Shown here piece after piece: positions 35,642 through 45,903 of a stretch of DNA of 64,000 bases (position 1 is its first letter; the number at the start of each line of letters is the position of its first letter). Below the pieces are notes generated by a model that saw only the letters and a list, made by a program, of their open reading frames with translations, was not told the DNA's origin and searched no databases. Both the position numbers and the translations under genes were made by a program. This stretch comes from Lactuca virosa (lineage: Eukaryota > Streptophyta > Magnoliopsida > Asterales > Asteraceae). The stretch is taken from assembly GCA_928212115.1 (NCBI GenBank), contig CAKMRJ010005523.1, positions 248,682,451 to 248,746,450 of the forward strand. The letters are read 5' to 3'.

Positions 35642-38067
35642 CTCCCCAATTAAGGAGATTCTGGATACAAAAACGGTCATGGCAGGTAGTGCCATGCCCC
35701 GTTTAGTGGCTCACATAACTTTATGTAATGTATATATATATGTATATGTATGTGCTAGCTGTATTGTATGTTCTCCCTCTGTCTAGCCTGTATGTATGTT
35801 CTCTCTGTATAGTATTGTAATGTACTGTGTGTACTAGCTATATTGTGTGTTCTCTCTCTATCTAGCAAGTATTGTAATGTTCTGTATGTACTAGCTGTAT
35901 TGTGTGTTCTCTCTCTATCTAGCAAATATTGTAATGTTGTGTATGTACTAGCTGTATTGTGTGTTCTCTCTCTATCTGGCAAGTATTGTAATGTTCTGTG
36001 TGTACTAGCTGTATTGTGTGTTCTCTCTTTATCTAGAAAGTATTGTAATGTTCTGTGTGTACTAGCTGTATTGTGTGTTCTCTCTCTATCGAGCAAGTAT
36101 TGACTCATGAATGAACTGACTCATTGCATGATTCATTGTTCTAGTAATAGTATTAGTAATTTCCTAAACTACGCCTATCGTAGTTTACTAGTAATATGAC
36201 TTGTACGTATGAATATGAATGTATACCCTTATTACCCAAGGGTATTGAACTGACCGATAGAACTTTTATGTCTATACATGTATACATAATATATAACTAA
36301 TATTTAGACGACCTTCAGACGAATAACCGATGCCCTAAAACCACATCCCAACGAGGAAAAGGAGATAAAGCGAGCTAGCCTTCCTAAGTCCTTTAAACAT
36401 TACTTATATAACTATACACATATAGGCATGCAATTGACAATATAAAAGTATAAAAGAAGTTTTGTAAAACCATATAAAAGTTTAACAACTAAGAAAAGAT
36501 GACTTGATGTCAGTTTGTAAAACGGTTTGAAAACAGTTTATTTGATAAGAACAGTTTTAAGTATAAGAAAAACCTTTGTTTGAAACACAATTGTAACAGG
36601 GTTTGAAAAGAAACATTCAGTATGTAAGACAGTTTAATAAAGAGTTTTAAACGAGTAAAAATGTTTTGGAAAGCCATGTGAAGTAATCTGTTTGGTAAAA
36701 TAGCTAAAAGAGTAATAATTCTATTTGTATGCTAGTTATTAATCACATGTGATTGATATACTAACTAGCATGTTTCAACTTGTATCCCCCCCATAAAAGC
36801 ATTTAAAAATATTTAAAAGATTGATTAAGGGGTATGAACTCACCTGTAGCGAGTGGCTTGGATGAACGGAACCTATAGGATGCTAGGTGTCAAGTGAAGA
36901 CTTACACACACTCTATGATCCTAGTTAACATATAATATCACATATATGTAACCAATTAGTCTTTGAACAACTAAATAACAAAGGTAAGACATCCTAGGGC
37001 ATGTTAAACACCTTATATAAGTGTTATAAGTGCTAAGGATTGCATATAAGTGTTGTAGGACATTGCCATTGAGTTTAGGGTTTAAGGGAACCCTCTATTT
37101 GAGTTTACGGTTTTTGTGACCAAACTCATTGAGTTTACGGTCGTAAACCCATGAGTTTACGGCCGTAAACTCATGCTTCTTTGTCCAAGTGTTGTTTTGA
37201 AGCTCTACAAGTCATTAGGAACAATTCTACTTGAAGTATAGGCCTTAGGGGAGTGTTTGTGGCATCAAAACTCTTCTATATGTAGTTTACGACCCATGGA
37301 CCACTATTCCATGTGTTTACGGCCGTAAACACATATGATCTATGGTCTTTTGATGTTTTCAAGTCCTAAACACATCAAGGGAAAGGTCTAGGCTAGTTTC
37401 CAAAGCTTGAGAAGGGACTAGGGCCTCTTTGGTACACTTTTTAGGGTTTATGGTCCAACGTGTTCTTGGACCGTAAACACCTTTGATCTTGACTTTCTTG
37501 GGTGTTTTCTTGATGTATAGAAGTGTAACAAACCTTAAGATACTCTAGGATGGAAGTACTTACAAGGTAGAGGCTTGAAATGGTACCAAAAGGCCAAGAA
37601 CACTAGTGTGTGTTCTTGGTGAAACTTGAAGATCTAACCTTTTGGAAAGATTTCACGGATGGAAGTGTGTTAAAACACTAGATTAAGTAATATCTCAACT
37701 TAAAAGGGTTAGAAACACTTACAATATTGAAGATCAAGAAGAATGGTTGGATGATACTTGCGAGAGAAATGGGTTTTGGATCTTGAAATTGTGAAAAGTG
37801 ATAAAAATGACTAAGTGTCATATTTATACTCTCTTTTAGGGTTTACGGCCGTAAACACCTTTGTTTAGGCCGTAAACTCCAAACTCTTGGAGTTTTGGGA
37901 ATTTATTATCGCACAATACACCCTAGGGCATCCTCTCTCATGATATCTCCTAAAGTGTTAATCCTAAAATACTCAAACTTATTCCAAAAAGCTTGAAATT
38001 TGCAGAAACTGTTCTGACTTCTATTGAAGTGAAGGGTTGTACAGAATAGAAATTTCGGGTTGTCACA
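35642..38067 (-). repeat. 5' LTR of Y1, outer part
   Basis: Resumes after the CTCCC duplication and ends GGGTTGTCACA at 38067. Holds the 57-bp tandem repeat (about 35760-36100), foldback (36290-36410), C-run (7 C), a perfect 26-bp palindrome at 37150-37175 (homologous 3' LTR site is decayed), the promoter palindrome 37841-37856 and TATA at 37821-37829. Confidence 0.92.
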
Positions 38068-38072
38068 CGCCA

Positions 38073-38379
38073 TTGGGCCTTAGTAGTTCGGTCCATTATG
38101 TACTCTCGGTTTGGGCTTGTCCAACCGTGTTTATCTTTCTAGGGTTTAGTATATAAGGTGCATGCATGCATCCTTGTCATTAACGCTTTTGATTATTATC
38201 TTATTAATTGTACTGTAACCCTAGCATACCTCTACAGAGGAAGTTCTTAATCGAGCTCTTCTGAGGTGTGACTATATTTTAATCATTCAACATACGGTTG
38301 ATTCATTTCGTGTTCTTGTGTTTGTTATTCATATTACCTATTAAAGATCTAATCGATCTAAAGAGTATTCAACTCATCA
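38073..38379 (+). repeat. SIRE-like 3' LTR, remainder
   Basis: Continues the LTR begun at 15549 after the second CGCCA. A TATA box, TATATAA, is at 38150-38156, followed by repeated GCATGCATGCATCC. Ends ACTCATCA at 38379, matching in inverse the minus SIRE LTR that starts TGATGAGT at 44018. Total LTR length is ~331 bp against 338 bp. Confidence 0.88.
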
Positions 38380-39497
38380 CTTTATTTTGAAGCATTGCCT
38401 TATAATGGTATATATGAAACTGTGATGGTTGTAGATGACTTAGGATATAATGTGTTGCATATCGATTCGTCCAATGGTTTGGACAAAGCATCCTTATGGC
38501 ATTGTCGTCTCGGTCATGTCAACAAGAAGCGTATAGCCCAACTCCAAAAGGATGGAGTTTTGGAGTCATTTGACTTAAAGTCAGATCACACTTGTGAATC
38601 TTGTTTGCTTGGAAAGATGACTAAGTCACCCTTCACTGGTTCTTGTGCAAGGGGTGAGGGTTTGTTGGATCTCATACACACCGATGTGTTTGGACCCTTC
38701 AGAACCGCCACAAGGGATGCTAACCGCTTCTGTGTGACTTTTACTGATGATTATAGTAGATATGGGTATGTCTACTTTATCAAGCATAAGTCAGAAACCT
38801 TTGAAAAGTTCAAAGAGTTTAAACAATAAATGGGGAATCAGTTGGGTAGGAAGATAAAGATGCTTCGTTCCGATCGTGGAGGAGAGTATCTTAGTATCGA
38901 GTTCCACGACTATCTTAAGGAATGTGGAATTGTCTCACAATTCACGCCACCTAGGACACCACAAGTTAATAGTGCAGCTGAGAGGCGCAATCGAACCTTG
39001 TTGGACATGGTTCGTTCCATGATGAGTCGAGCTTCGTTACCTATCTCATTCTAGGGGTATGCCTTAGAGACTGCCGCCCATATCCTTAATCAAGTCCCAA
39101 CTAAAAAGGTTACCAAAACACCTCATGAAATGTGGACAAGGTTCCATCATTAGACCACATCAAGGGTTGGGGTTGCGAGGCTTTTGTAAGACGAGAGACT
39201 CACGACAAGCTCGAACCTCGTAGTGAGCGATGTATTTTCATCGGCTACCCACAGAAATCCTTTGGATATCTCTTCTATAGACCGGGTGACAATGTTGTCT
39301 TCGTTGCGAGGAGAGAAGCTTTCTGCGAGAGAGAACTTATATTCCAGGAGGGCAGTGGGAGTCAAATTGACCTTGAAGAACTTCAAGAGTTAAGTGATGA
39401 AGGAACCTCAAACACTAGCGCTCAACCTGAGGAGGAAACTCTAGTTGAACCAATTAACGAGTCCTTACCTCTGAGGCGTTCCAGCAGAGTTAGAAAT
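38380..39497 (+). pseudogene. pol: Copia-1 pol: integrase region, broken
   Basis: The frame begins YFEALPYNGIYE directly after the SIRE insertion. GAG-pre-integrase and zinc motif: HCRLGHVNKKRI, then CESCLLGKM. Catalytic core: Asp in HTDVFGPF, Asp in SDRGGEYLS, Glu in AERRNRTLLDM. The C-terminal part runs to SLPLRRSSRVRN, where the LTR of copia-2 interrupts it before RT. Stops at 38827 (TAA) and 39051 (TAG, at the usual Trp of the ISFWGYALE-type motif), plus a frameshift near 39132. It is the oldest layer recognisable here, since both SIRE and copia-2 inserted into it. Confidence 0.9.
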
Positions 39498-41075
39498 TGT
39501 AACAACCCGATATTTTAAGTCAATGTAATAGTCAAGATCAACCATTGTAACTAGTTTTAAAGTAATAAAGAGAAATTATTTGAATATTATGTGCATTTAA
39601 TTATTTATAAAGATGTAAATAAATTAAGATAAAAATGATCGTAAAAAATAAAATGTTAGATAAACTCGATATTTATGAAGAAACGTATAGTGGTCGTGAC
39701 AGTGATGTTGGATTTGTGTCTAAGCCCGTAATTATATTTGTGAAGTACTTGACCCGGTTGTGCATGGTCCTTTAGGGTTGCCTTCACCAAAGCAACATGA
39801 TAGGATGATTTATGAATAAAGAGATTAATATGGTTTATTAATATATTATATGAATAATATATTAATAGAGAAATCATATGATTAAATTAATATTGGACAG
39901 GAATTAATTAAGAAATTAATTCTGTGACTAAAAGACATTAACTTAATATCAGGGACTTAAACTGTCAAATGTGTGATAGTTGAGTATTGGGCTGAGGAGC
40001 CTCTTGGAATAGGCTTAGACGAAATTAGGATGTGTCCATCCATAATTTCCGCCATAAGGCCTTATTCTAGAAGCATCCTTGGATTTCTTAAGGCTTAAGC
40101 ATCCTTGGATTTCTTAAGACGAAATTAGACCACATCAAGGGTTGGGGTTGCGAGGCTTTCGTAAGACGAGAGACTCACGACAAGCTCGAACCTCGTAGTG
40201 AGCGATGTATTTTCATCGGCTACCCACAGAAATCCTTTGGATATCTCTTCTATAGACCGGGTGACAATGTTGTCTTCGTTGCGAGGAGAGAAGCTTTCTG
40301 CGAGAGAGAACTTATATTCCAGGAGGGCAGTGGGAGTCAAATTGACCTTGAAGAACTTCAAGAGTTAAGTGATGAAGGAACCTCAAACACTAGCGCTCAA
40401 CCTGAGGAGGAAACTCTAGTTGAACCAATTAACGAGTCCTTACCTCTGAGGCGTTCCAGCAGAGTTAGAAATTGTAACAACCCGATATTTTAAGTCAATG
40501 TAATAGTCAAGATCAACCATTGTAACTAGTTTTAAAGTAATAAAGAGAAATTATTTGAATATTATGTGCATTTAATTATTTATAAAGATGTAAATAAATT
40601 AAGATAAAAATGATCGTAAAAAATAAAATGTTAGATAAACTCGATATTTATGAAGAAACGTATAGTGGTCGTGACAGTGATGTTGGATTTGTGTCTAAGC
40701 CCGTAATTATATTTGTGAAGTACTTGACCCGGTTGTGCATGGTCCTTTAGGGTTGCCTTCACCAAAGCAACATGATAGGATGATTTATGAATAAAGAGGT
40801 TAATATGGTTTATTAATATATTATATGAATAATATATTAATAGAGAAATCATATGATTAAATTAATATTGGACAGGAATTAATTAAGAAATTAATTATGT
40901 GACTAAAAGACATTAACTTAATATCAGGGACTTAAACTGTCAAATGTGTGATAGTTGAGTATTGGGCTGAGGAGCCTCTTGGAATAGGCTTAGACGAAAT
41001 TAGGATGTGTCCATCCATAATTTCCGCCATAAGGCCTTATTCTAGAAGCATCCTTGGATTTCTTAAGGCTTAAGC
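39151..41075 (+). repeat. Tandem duplication of 950 bp across the copia-1/copia-2 junction
   Basis: 39151-40100 and 40126-41075 are direct copies (offset 975) with very few differences (for example at the GCTTTTGT/GCTTTCGT and GAGATTAA/GAGGTTAA sites). Each carries the end of copia-1 integrase and the first ~600 bp of the copia-2 LTR. The 25-bp linker (40101-40125) is itself assembled from nearby sequence. Confidence 0.93.
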
Positions 41076-41461
41076 TGTCCATTAGGGTTTAGACTGAAAC
41101 CCTAGCTGCTCCAGTATAAATAGGACCCTATGGCTTACAATTTTCGACCACTTGAACCCTAAGGAGATCATAGCCGAAATTGATAGCCCCAACCTCTCTC
41201 CAAATCATCTTCTTGCTTCAGTGGTGTTTGTGATCCATTAGAGGAGTGACATTTGTGACTCTAAGCTCCAAGACAAGAAGAATCAATCAATCAACAAGAG
41301 GTAATCATCTAGATCTGATTTCTTATGTCAATTTCAAATTCTATAACCTAGATCTAGGGTTTGCAAGTCTTGGATGAATAGCATGTTCAATAGAGAAGCC
41401 TAGATCCAAGCATTAGGGTTTCCATGAGCACATAGGATGTTCTTTTGGCTATAACCCATCA
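39498..41461 (+). repeat. 5' LTR of copia-2
   Basis: Runs from TGTAACAACCCGATATTTTA to ATAACCCATCA. It is 1964 bp as seen and ~989 bp without the 975-bp duplication. Its first ~35 bp closely resemble the start of chromovirus Y0 LTR (5346), although the downstream gag is copia. Confidence 0.85.
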
Positions 41462-41462
41462 G

Positions 41463-41474
41463 TGGTATCAGAGC
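41463..41474 (+). other. Primer binding site of copia-2
   Basis: TGGTATCAGAGC, one base after the LTR end; complementary to initiator tRNA-Met. Confidence 0.92.
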
Positions 41475-41553
41475 CTTGATTGGCTTCTATTGTACTGATG
41501 CTTTGTGTTTCATTCTTACTTGAAAATCAAGTTTTTGACCTCTCTGACTGACA

Positions 41554-41626
41554 GACTCGGTGAGTCCCATTGTGGACTCCACGAGTAGGATGAACTCGAC
41601 GAGTCCATATAGGGACTCGACGAGCC
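41554..41626 (+). promoter_or_regulatory. GACTC-N3-GAGTC palindrome cluster in copia-2 leader
   Basis: GACTCGGTGAGTC (41554-41566), GACTCCACGAGT (41576-41587), ACTCGACGAGT (41594-41604) and GACTCGACGAGCC (41614-41626) lie within 73 bp. Unlike in the chromoviruses the cluster follows the PBS, so it would be transcribed. Role unknown. Confidence 0.65.
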
Positions 41627-42051
41627 GGAGCGTCAAACAGAGGGATTTTCGGGATTTCTTGTTGTTTTGCTTAAGGATAATTGCCTAAATTGTTTTTAAC
41701 TAATAAAATCCGAATTTTACTATTAGTTTATGATTATCCTTACCAGAACAAAAGATAATTACCATTTATTTGAATAATAAATTCCTTATTTGATAATAAT
41801 TGATTATTTGCATATATTTCTGAATTATCTTGTAAGTAAATGAAGAGAAAGGTCAAATATAGATAACCATTAAATTAATTGTTTAATTTAAAATATTTTC
41901 TATTTGATCCTTTGTTTTTTGAAAAGTTCAAAACATGTCCTCAAGTTTTGAAATTTAATTTTTTTTTAAAAAGTTTAATTTGAATTATATAAATTTCAAA
42001 CACTAGAATTTTACAAGTTTAAAATTCAACCTATACTATTATATTATTACA

Positions 42052-42053
<2 letters not shown>

Positions 42054-42112
<59 letters not shown>
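42054..42112. repeat. (TA)n microsatellite
   Basis: About 29 uninterrupted TA units in the AT-rich copia-2 leader. Confidence 0.97.
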
Positions 42113-42118
<6 letters not shown>

Positions 42119-42908
42119 ACTTAAAATGCTAGTCTTACCGTTAGTAGGCCTCATTCACGAAGCCGATCTATAAGGGGGGTATAAGGTTATGACCTATAAA
42201 ATGGTCGTTTAATGGGTGTCCACTCTCACCCACCGCTTCCTTGATTGGTGGAGGGTCGTTAACCGAACGGGTAGGATAGGGCAACCCTCTCCTTATTAAA
42301 AGTATAATGAATTTATAAAAGTAACTAAATGTTTTTGAAAAATTCCCAATCTTAGTTACTTTAGGCAAAAGTGAAATTGATGCAATTCCATGAAATTACA
42401 CTTTGTGCCCTTGCTGAGACGTTAATGGAGCGTGTGTGGTTAACCGACACACTAATTGGGTCTAAGAAAAGGTGCCAAAGGGTGACTCAATGTTTGTCAT
42501 AGTTATATGGAGCGTGTGTGGTTAACCGGCACATCGAATAGGTGACGAAAATAGTGAGGGCACCATGTACATTTGCATGGTTATTCACACCCACTTTGTG
42601 ATCCTCGACATCCCAGTCACAAACTAGAGGGGCATATCGAGATTGAAACATGCCATTAAAAAGGTTCAATGAATCTCAAAAGATCTAGGAATTTTCAATA
42701 CATTTAAAACTTAATCTCTTTTTCGTTTTTCATGGTGGAGAATTAGTGAATCATCATTGAATTACCTTCAAATTATTTGCATATTAGATTACGGCATCCC
42801 TCTTCTAATTTGTAAATAATGTTGTTGGATCCTAGCCCTAATTTCTCATTTTTGGGTGTTTAATTGGGGATTCATTTCTAATCAAACTTTATCCTTTTAC
42901 TATTCCAG

Positions 42909-44017
42909 ATGTCGAACAAAAAAAACATCGCTTCCGGCTCAAATTCCTCCGGCTCGTTCTCACTCATGAACTTGTGTGGGAGAGTGATCTTCGACGGGTC
43001 CAATTTTAATGATTGGATTCCCAACATCCGAATGGTCACTCGCTATGAGGACAAAGAGTATGTCCTCGATAAAGAGCTAAAGGAGATAAACGTTAACACT
43101 GCTACTCCCGAGGAGATCGCTGCCTTTGAGGCCCATGAGCGTGATGCCACGAAATTCCATTGCATCATGCTAGCGACTATGACTGCTAAACTCCAAAAGT
43201 TCTACGAGGACCACTATCCCTATGAGATGCATCAAGATCTGCTGGACCGGTACCACCAGAGCGCTAGGCAAGAATGGTACGAGATCATCACTTCGATGAT
43301 CACTGCCAAAATGGGTAATGGAGAGTCCCTTACCGCTCATCTGCAAAAGATGCAGAGATATGTTGATCGCCTGCTAAAGTCAAATGTTAACTTTGATGAA
43401 GAGCTGGCAATTGACATCATTCTTCATTCCTTGCCTCCCTCCTACAACCAGTTTTGGATGACCTGCCACATAAATAAGGAAGAGGTCACCTTGAGCATGC
43501 TTCAAGGCTTGTTGAGGACTACTGAGAGCAACCTCAAGGATAAATTTGTTGCATCCACTCCTACTCCTGCTGCTGCCCCTGTCTTGGCAATAGGGCAAGG
43601 GATGGGTAAGAAGAGAAAGGCTCCCTCAAAGATCCACCACAAGGGAAAGTCTCAAAATGGTAACTCTTCTAGTGGAACCAATGTTGGTTCCGCCAAACCC
43701 AACTCTAACCCTAAGAAGGCAGAGTGCCACCACTGCTACAAGATAGGGAATTGGAAACGAAGCTGCCCGGAATACCTGCAAGCCATCAAGGATGGGAAGA
43801 TCAAGCCGTCTTTCGCAGGTATATACACAATTAAATCTAATAATTCATCGCATGCTATTTCTTGGGTTCTTGATACGCGATGTTGTTCTTACATTTGCTC
43901 CGATTTGTAGGGACTAAGAAGAAATAGGGATGTGGAGCATGGGAAGATAAATCTGATCATGGGAAACAGAAGATCGTCGCCTGTCACCAAGATTGGAGTT
44001 TACTCTTTAGTGCTTAG
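42909..44017 (+). pseudogene. gag: Copia-2 gag and start of protease
   Basis: ATG 42909 opens a 333-codon frame. Gag-type N-terminus with WIPNIRMVTRYEDKEYVL, LQKMQRYVDRLLKSN and LHSLPPSYNQFW; basic linker; then the zinc knuckle CHHCYKIGNWKRSC, in which the expected His is Asn. The protease active site reads VLDTRC, so the Gly after Asp-Thr is Arg, which should abolish activity. TAG at 43908-43910 ends the frame, but copia protease sequence continues (GLRRNRDVEHG, IMGNRRSS, GVYSLVLS) until the SIRE LTR at 44018. Gag length up to the knuckle is normal for the family. Confidence 0.88.
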
Positions 44018-44372
44018 TGATGAGTCGTGAACTCTTTAGATCGATTAGATCTTCAACAGGTAAAACAATAAGAATAATAAATACTGGAACACTCGATGAA
44101 TCAATCTGTATGTCGAATGATTAAAATATAGTCACACCTCAGAAGAGCTCGACTATGAACTTCCTCTGTAGAGGTGTGCTAGGGTTTATAGTACAATGAA
44201 TACGAATAATAATGAAAGCGTTAATAACAAGGATGCATGCATGCACCTTATATACTAAACCCTAGAAAGATAAGCACGGTTGGACAGGCCCAAACCGAGA
44301 GTACATAATGGACCGAACAACTAAGGCCCAATGGCGCAACCCTTTAAACCCAACAATCTCCCCCTTTGCGCC
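44018..44372 (-). repeat. SIRE-like 3' LTR and PPT, minus
   Basis: LTR 44018-44355 (338 bp): on the minus strand TGTTGGGTTTAAAGG to GACTCATCA. TATA box on minus at about 44246-44252. PPT 44356-44372 reads GCAAAGGGGGAGAT on the minus strand. Confidence 0.9.
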
Positions 44373-44387
44373 AATTGAGGCGAAAGA

Positions 44388-45903
44388 CTACTTCGGTTGA
44401 GTAACTTTATTTTTCCTCACAATCTTGAACAGCTTAGGGATGATGGCAAGAAGATTTTGAAGGAAAATAATATACCACCGAAGCATATCAGTAAACATCT
44501 TTTTATCGGCTTCGCTGTTCTGATTACACCCGTGTATAATATCGAGAATATGCTCCAAGCAGGCGGTGGAGAACAGGTGTTTTTCATTAAGAGCGAACAT
44601 GCATTTTTGACCTTTGCCCCTAATGAACATGACCGTATGAAACTTGGGGTCGATTTTACCCTTAATCATCAAATTAACATCGCTTGCCTTCCTAATTGGC
44701 TTCATTGTGGGCTTCTTATGTATGGCAGAGGCGATTTCCTGATCCATCTTCGCGACTTCATGAATATAACACACCAACATTCGCTTGATGTGATCTATAA
44801 TATCCTCATACTCCTTTTGATTAGTCAGCAAAATGTTGTTCAGGAGAATCCAATCATGAGGATTCAGATTCGGCAGATCGGCCAGGGAAATCATATGAAC
44901 CGAACTATCAGAGCCTCGGGTCACTTTGAACTTGATGTTGATAAACTTCCCTGCTGAAGTGGGTTTCAACACCTTGACTGGTGTGATTTTCTGATTACTC
45001 CAAGTCAGGTATTGCGGCTGAGCAAACTCAAGATGGTACTCAAGCAGATCCTGATCAACCTTCGGGTCCAGGGGAGGAATGCCAGCCGTTGACTCAAAAC
45101 AATGAAAAATGAATGCCTTTCGGGTGATTGGCATATCAAATTGTGAGTCCTTGGAATTCTCAAGCCCAAAAGAAAGTACTGGTTCGAACCAATGAGTGCT
45201 TGGTGCTTCGATTACCTCCCTCTGAAGCGTTTCCATAGACCACTCAGAAACATAGACTTCCTCTGTTCTAGCAGTTCGTTCGCTTTCTTCTCCTTATCAA
45301 GAATTTCCTTCTCTTTTCGAACCTTTTCCTCAATCTCTCGATCAATGGGCTTGACTTTAAGACCTTCAGTTTTAGAAGCTTTTTCTTATGTATCAGTGTC
45401 ATCGTCGTTTTCATCCTCATCATCATCACCAATATTCTTCTTTCGTTTGTCCTTCATACTACCCGAAGCTTCATTACCCTTCAGCTCAGTAGTGACTTTC
45501 GGTTGGGTGAAAGATTTACTTTTTGGAGGTGGTTGAGATTGACCTTGGCCATGAGTAACATTTTCTCCCCCTTGTTTTGGAGGAACAACGGGCTCTGGAA
45601 CACCCTTAATCCTGCTTAAAACATCCAGAGCGGGTCTCAACTTCTCCGCCAAGTGGCATCGAATTGAGATGGTAAGGATCAAGTCATGGGCTTCCAGAAG
45701 GTGTAGAAGAATGGAATGTACATCACCAACCGAACTTCTAATTATTGCCCGCTCAGATTTTAATTCATCAGTCTCCTTGGTTCCAGCCTTGAGTTTCGGA
45801 TTCTGAATTTTAAGCTGAGAAGTTCGCTTATCCAGCTCATCCACAATCCTGTTTTCGACAGCAAGTTCAGCTTCAAGTTGAGTGAGACGTGCATCAACTG
45901 AAG
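44388..45903 (-). pseudogene. SIRE-like 3' ORF, minus copy, truncated
   Basis: From the coiled-coil (LTQLEAELAVENRIVDELDKR) through a Lys/Pro-rich hinge and an acidic run (DDDEDENDDDTDT) to the C-terminal domain (PSTHWFEPVLSFGLENSKD, LADLPNLNPHDWILLNNILL) ending VTQPK. One TAA near 45386 and a one-base shift near 45240 break the frame; the last 282 codons are open (45236-44388). The N-terminal part is lost at the junction with Y3. Comparing it with the + copy shows the C-terminal domain is the best conserved part. Confidence 0.8.

Larger units (their letters stand above)
15573..38067 (-). mobile_element. Chromovirus Y1, minus, with Y2 nested in its 5' LTR
   Basis: Flanked by CGCCA target-site duplications. 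Order on the minus strand: 5' LTR (38067-35647 and 23753-22960), PBS (22956-22945), extra ORF (22512-21948), gag-like ORF (21189-20434), a pol reduced to fragments (19660-18870), PPT, 3' LTR (18798-15573). Without Y2 the element is ~10.6 kb, with only 4.2 kb of internal sequence. Over the first ~230 bases the two LTRs differ at about six positions by eye, while the pol is deleted and decayed. It was therefore probably moved by enzymes from another element. Confidence 0.92.
7562..38379 (+). mobile_element. SIRE-like Ty1/copia element, 3' half, with nested insertions
   Basis: Visible own parts: RNase H end (7562-7707), spacer (7708-9447), extra 3' ORF (9448-11166 and 13832-15516), PPT (15537-15548), and 3' LTR (15549-15572 plus 38073-38379). 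Insertions are X (11167-13826) and Y1 with Y2 (15573-38067). The LTR ends ACTCATCA at 38379 and abuts copia-1 pol; CTTTA (38380-38384) is the probable right target-site copy. The SIRE/Maximus assignment rests on the RNase H tail, the PPT/LTR start AAAGGGGGAGATTGTTGGG, and the large ORF after pol. An LTR of only ~330 bp is short for that lineage, so the name is tentative. Confidence 0.8.
39498..44017 (+). mobile_element. Copia-2 element, 5' part
   Basis: 5' LTR (with internal duplication), PBS, 1.4-kb leader and gag-protease on the + strand. Inserted in copia-1 pol, with GAAAT (39493-39497) as the probable target site. Cut at 44017 by a minus-strand SIRE-like element, CTTAG (44013-44017) being the probable target site. 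RT and 3' LTR are not in the window. Confidence 0.85.
44018..45903 (-). mobile_element. SIRE-like copia element, minus, 3' end only
   Basis: 3' LTR, PPT and the C-terminal two thirds of the 3' ORF. The rest is missing because a deletion joins the ORF directly to the middle of a chromovirus LTR at about 45903. Same family as the + strand element at 7562-38379. Confidence 0.87.

Noticed and set aside
39150..39386. 78-codon minus ORF, repeated at 40125-40361
   Set aside because: Antisense of copia-1 integrase; duplicated with it.
44397..44957. 186-codon plus ORF
   Set aside because: Antisense of the conserved SIRE-like C-terminal domain encoded on the minus strand.
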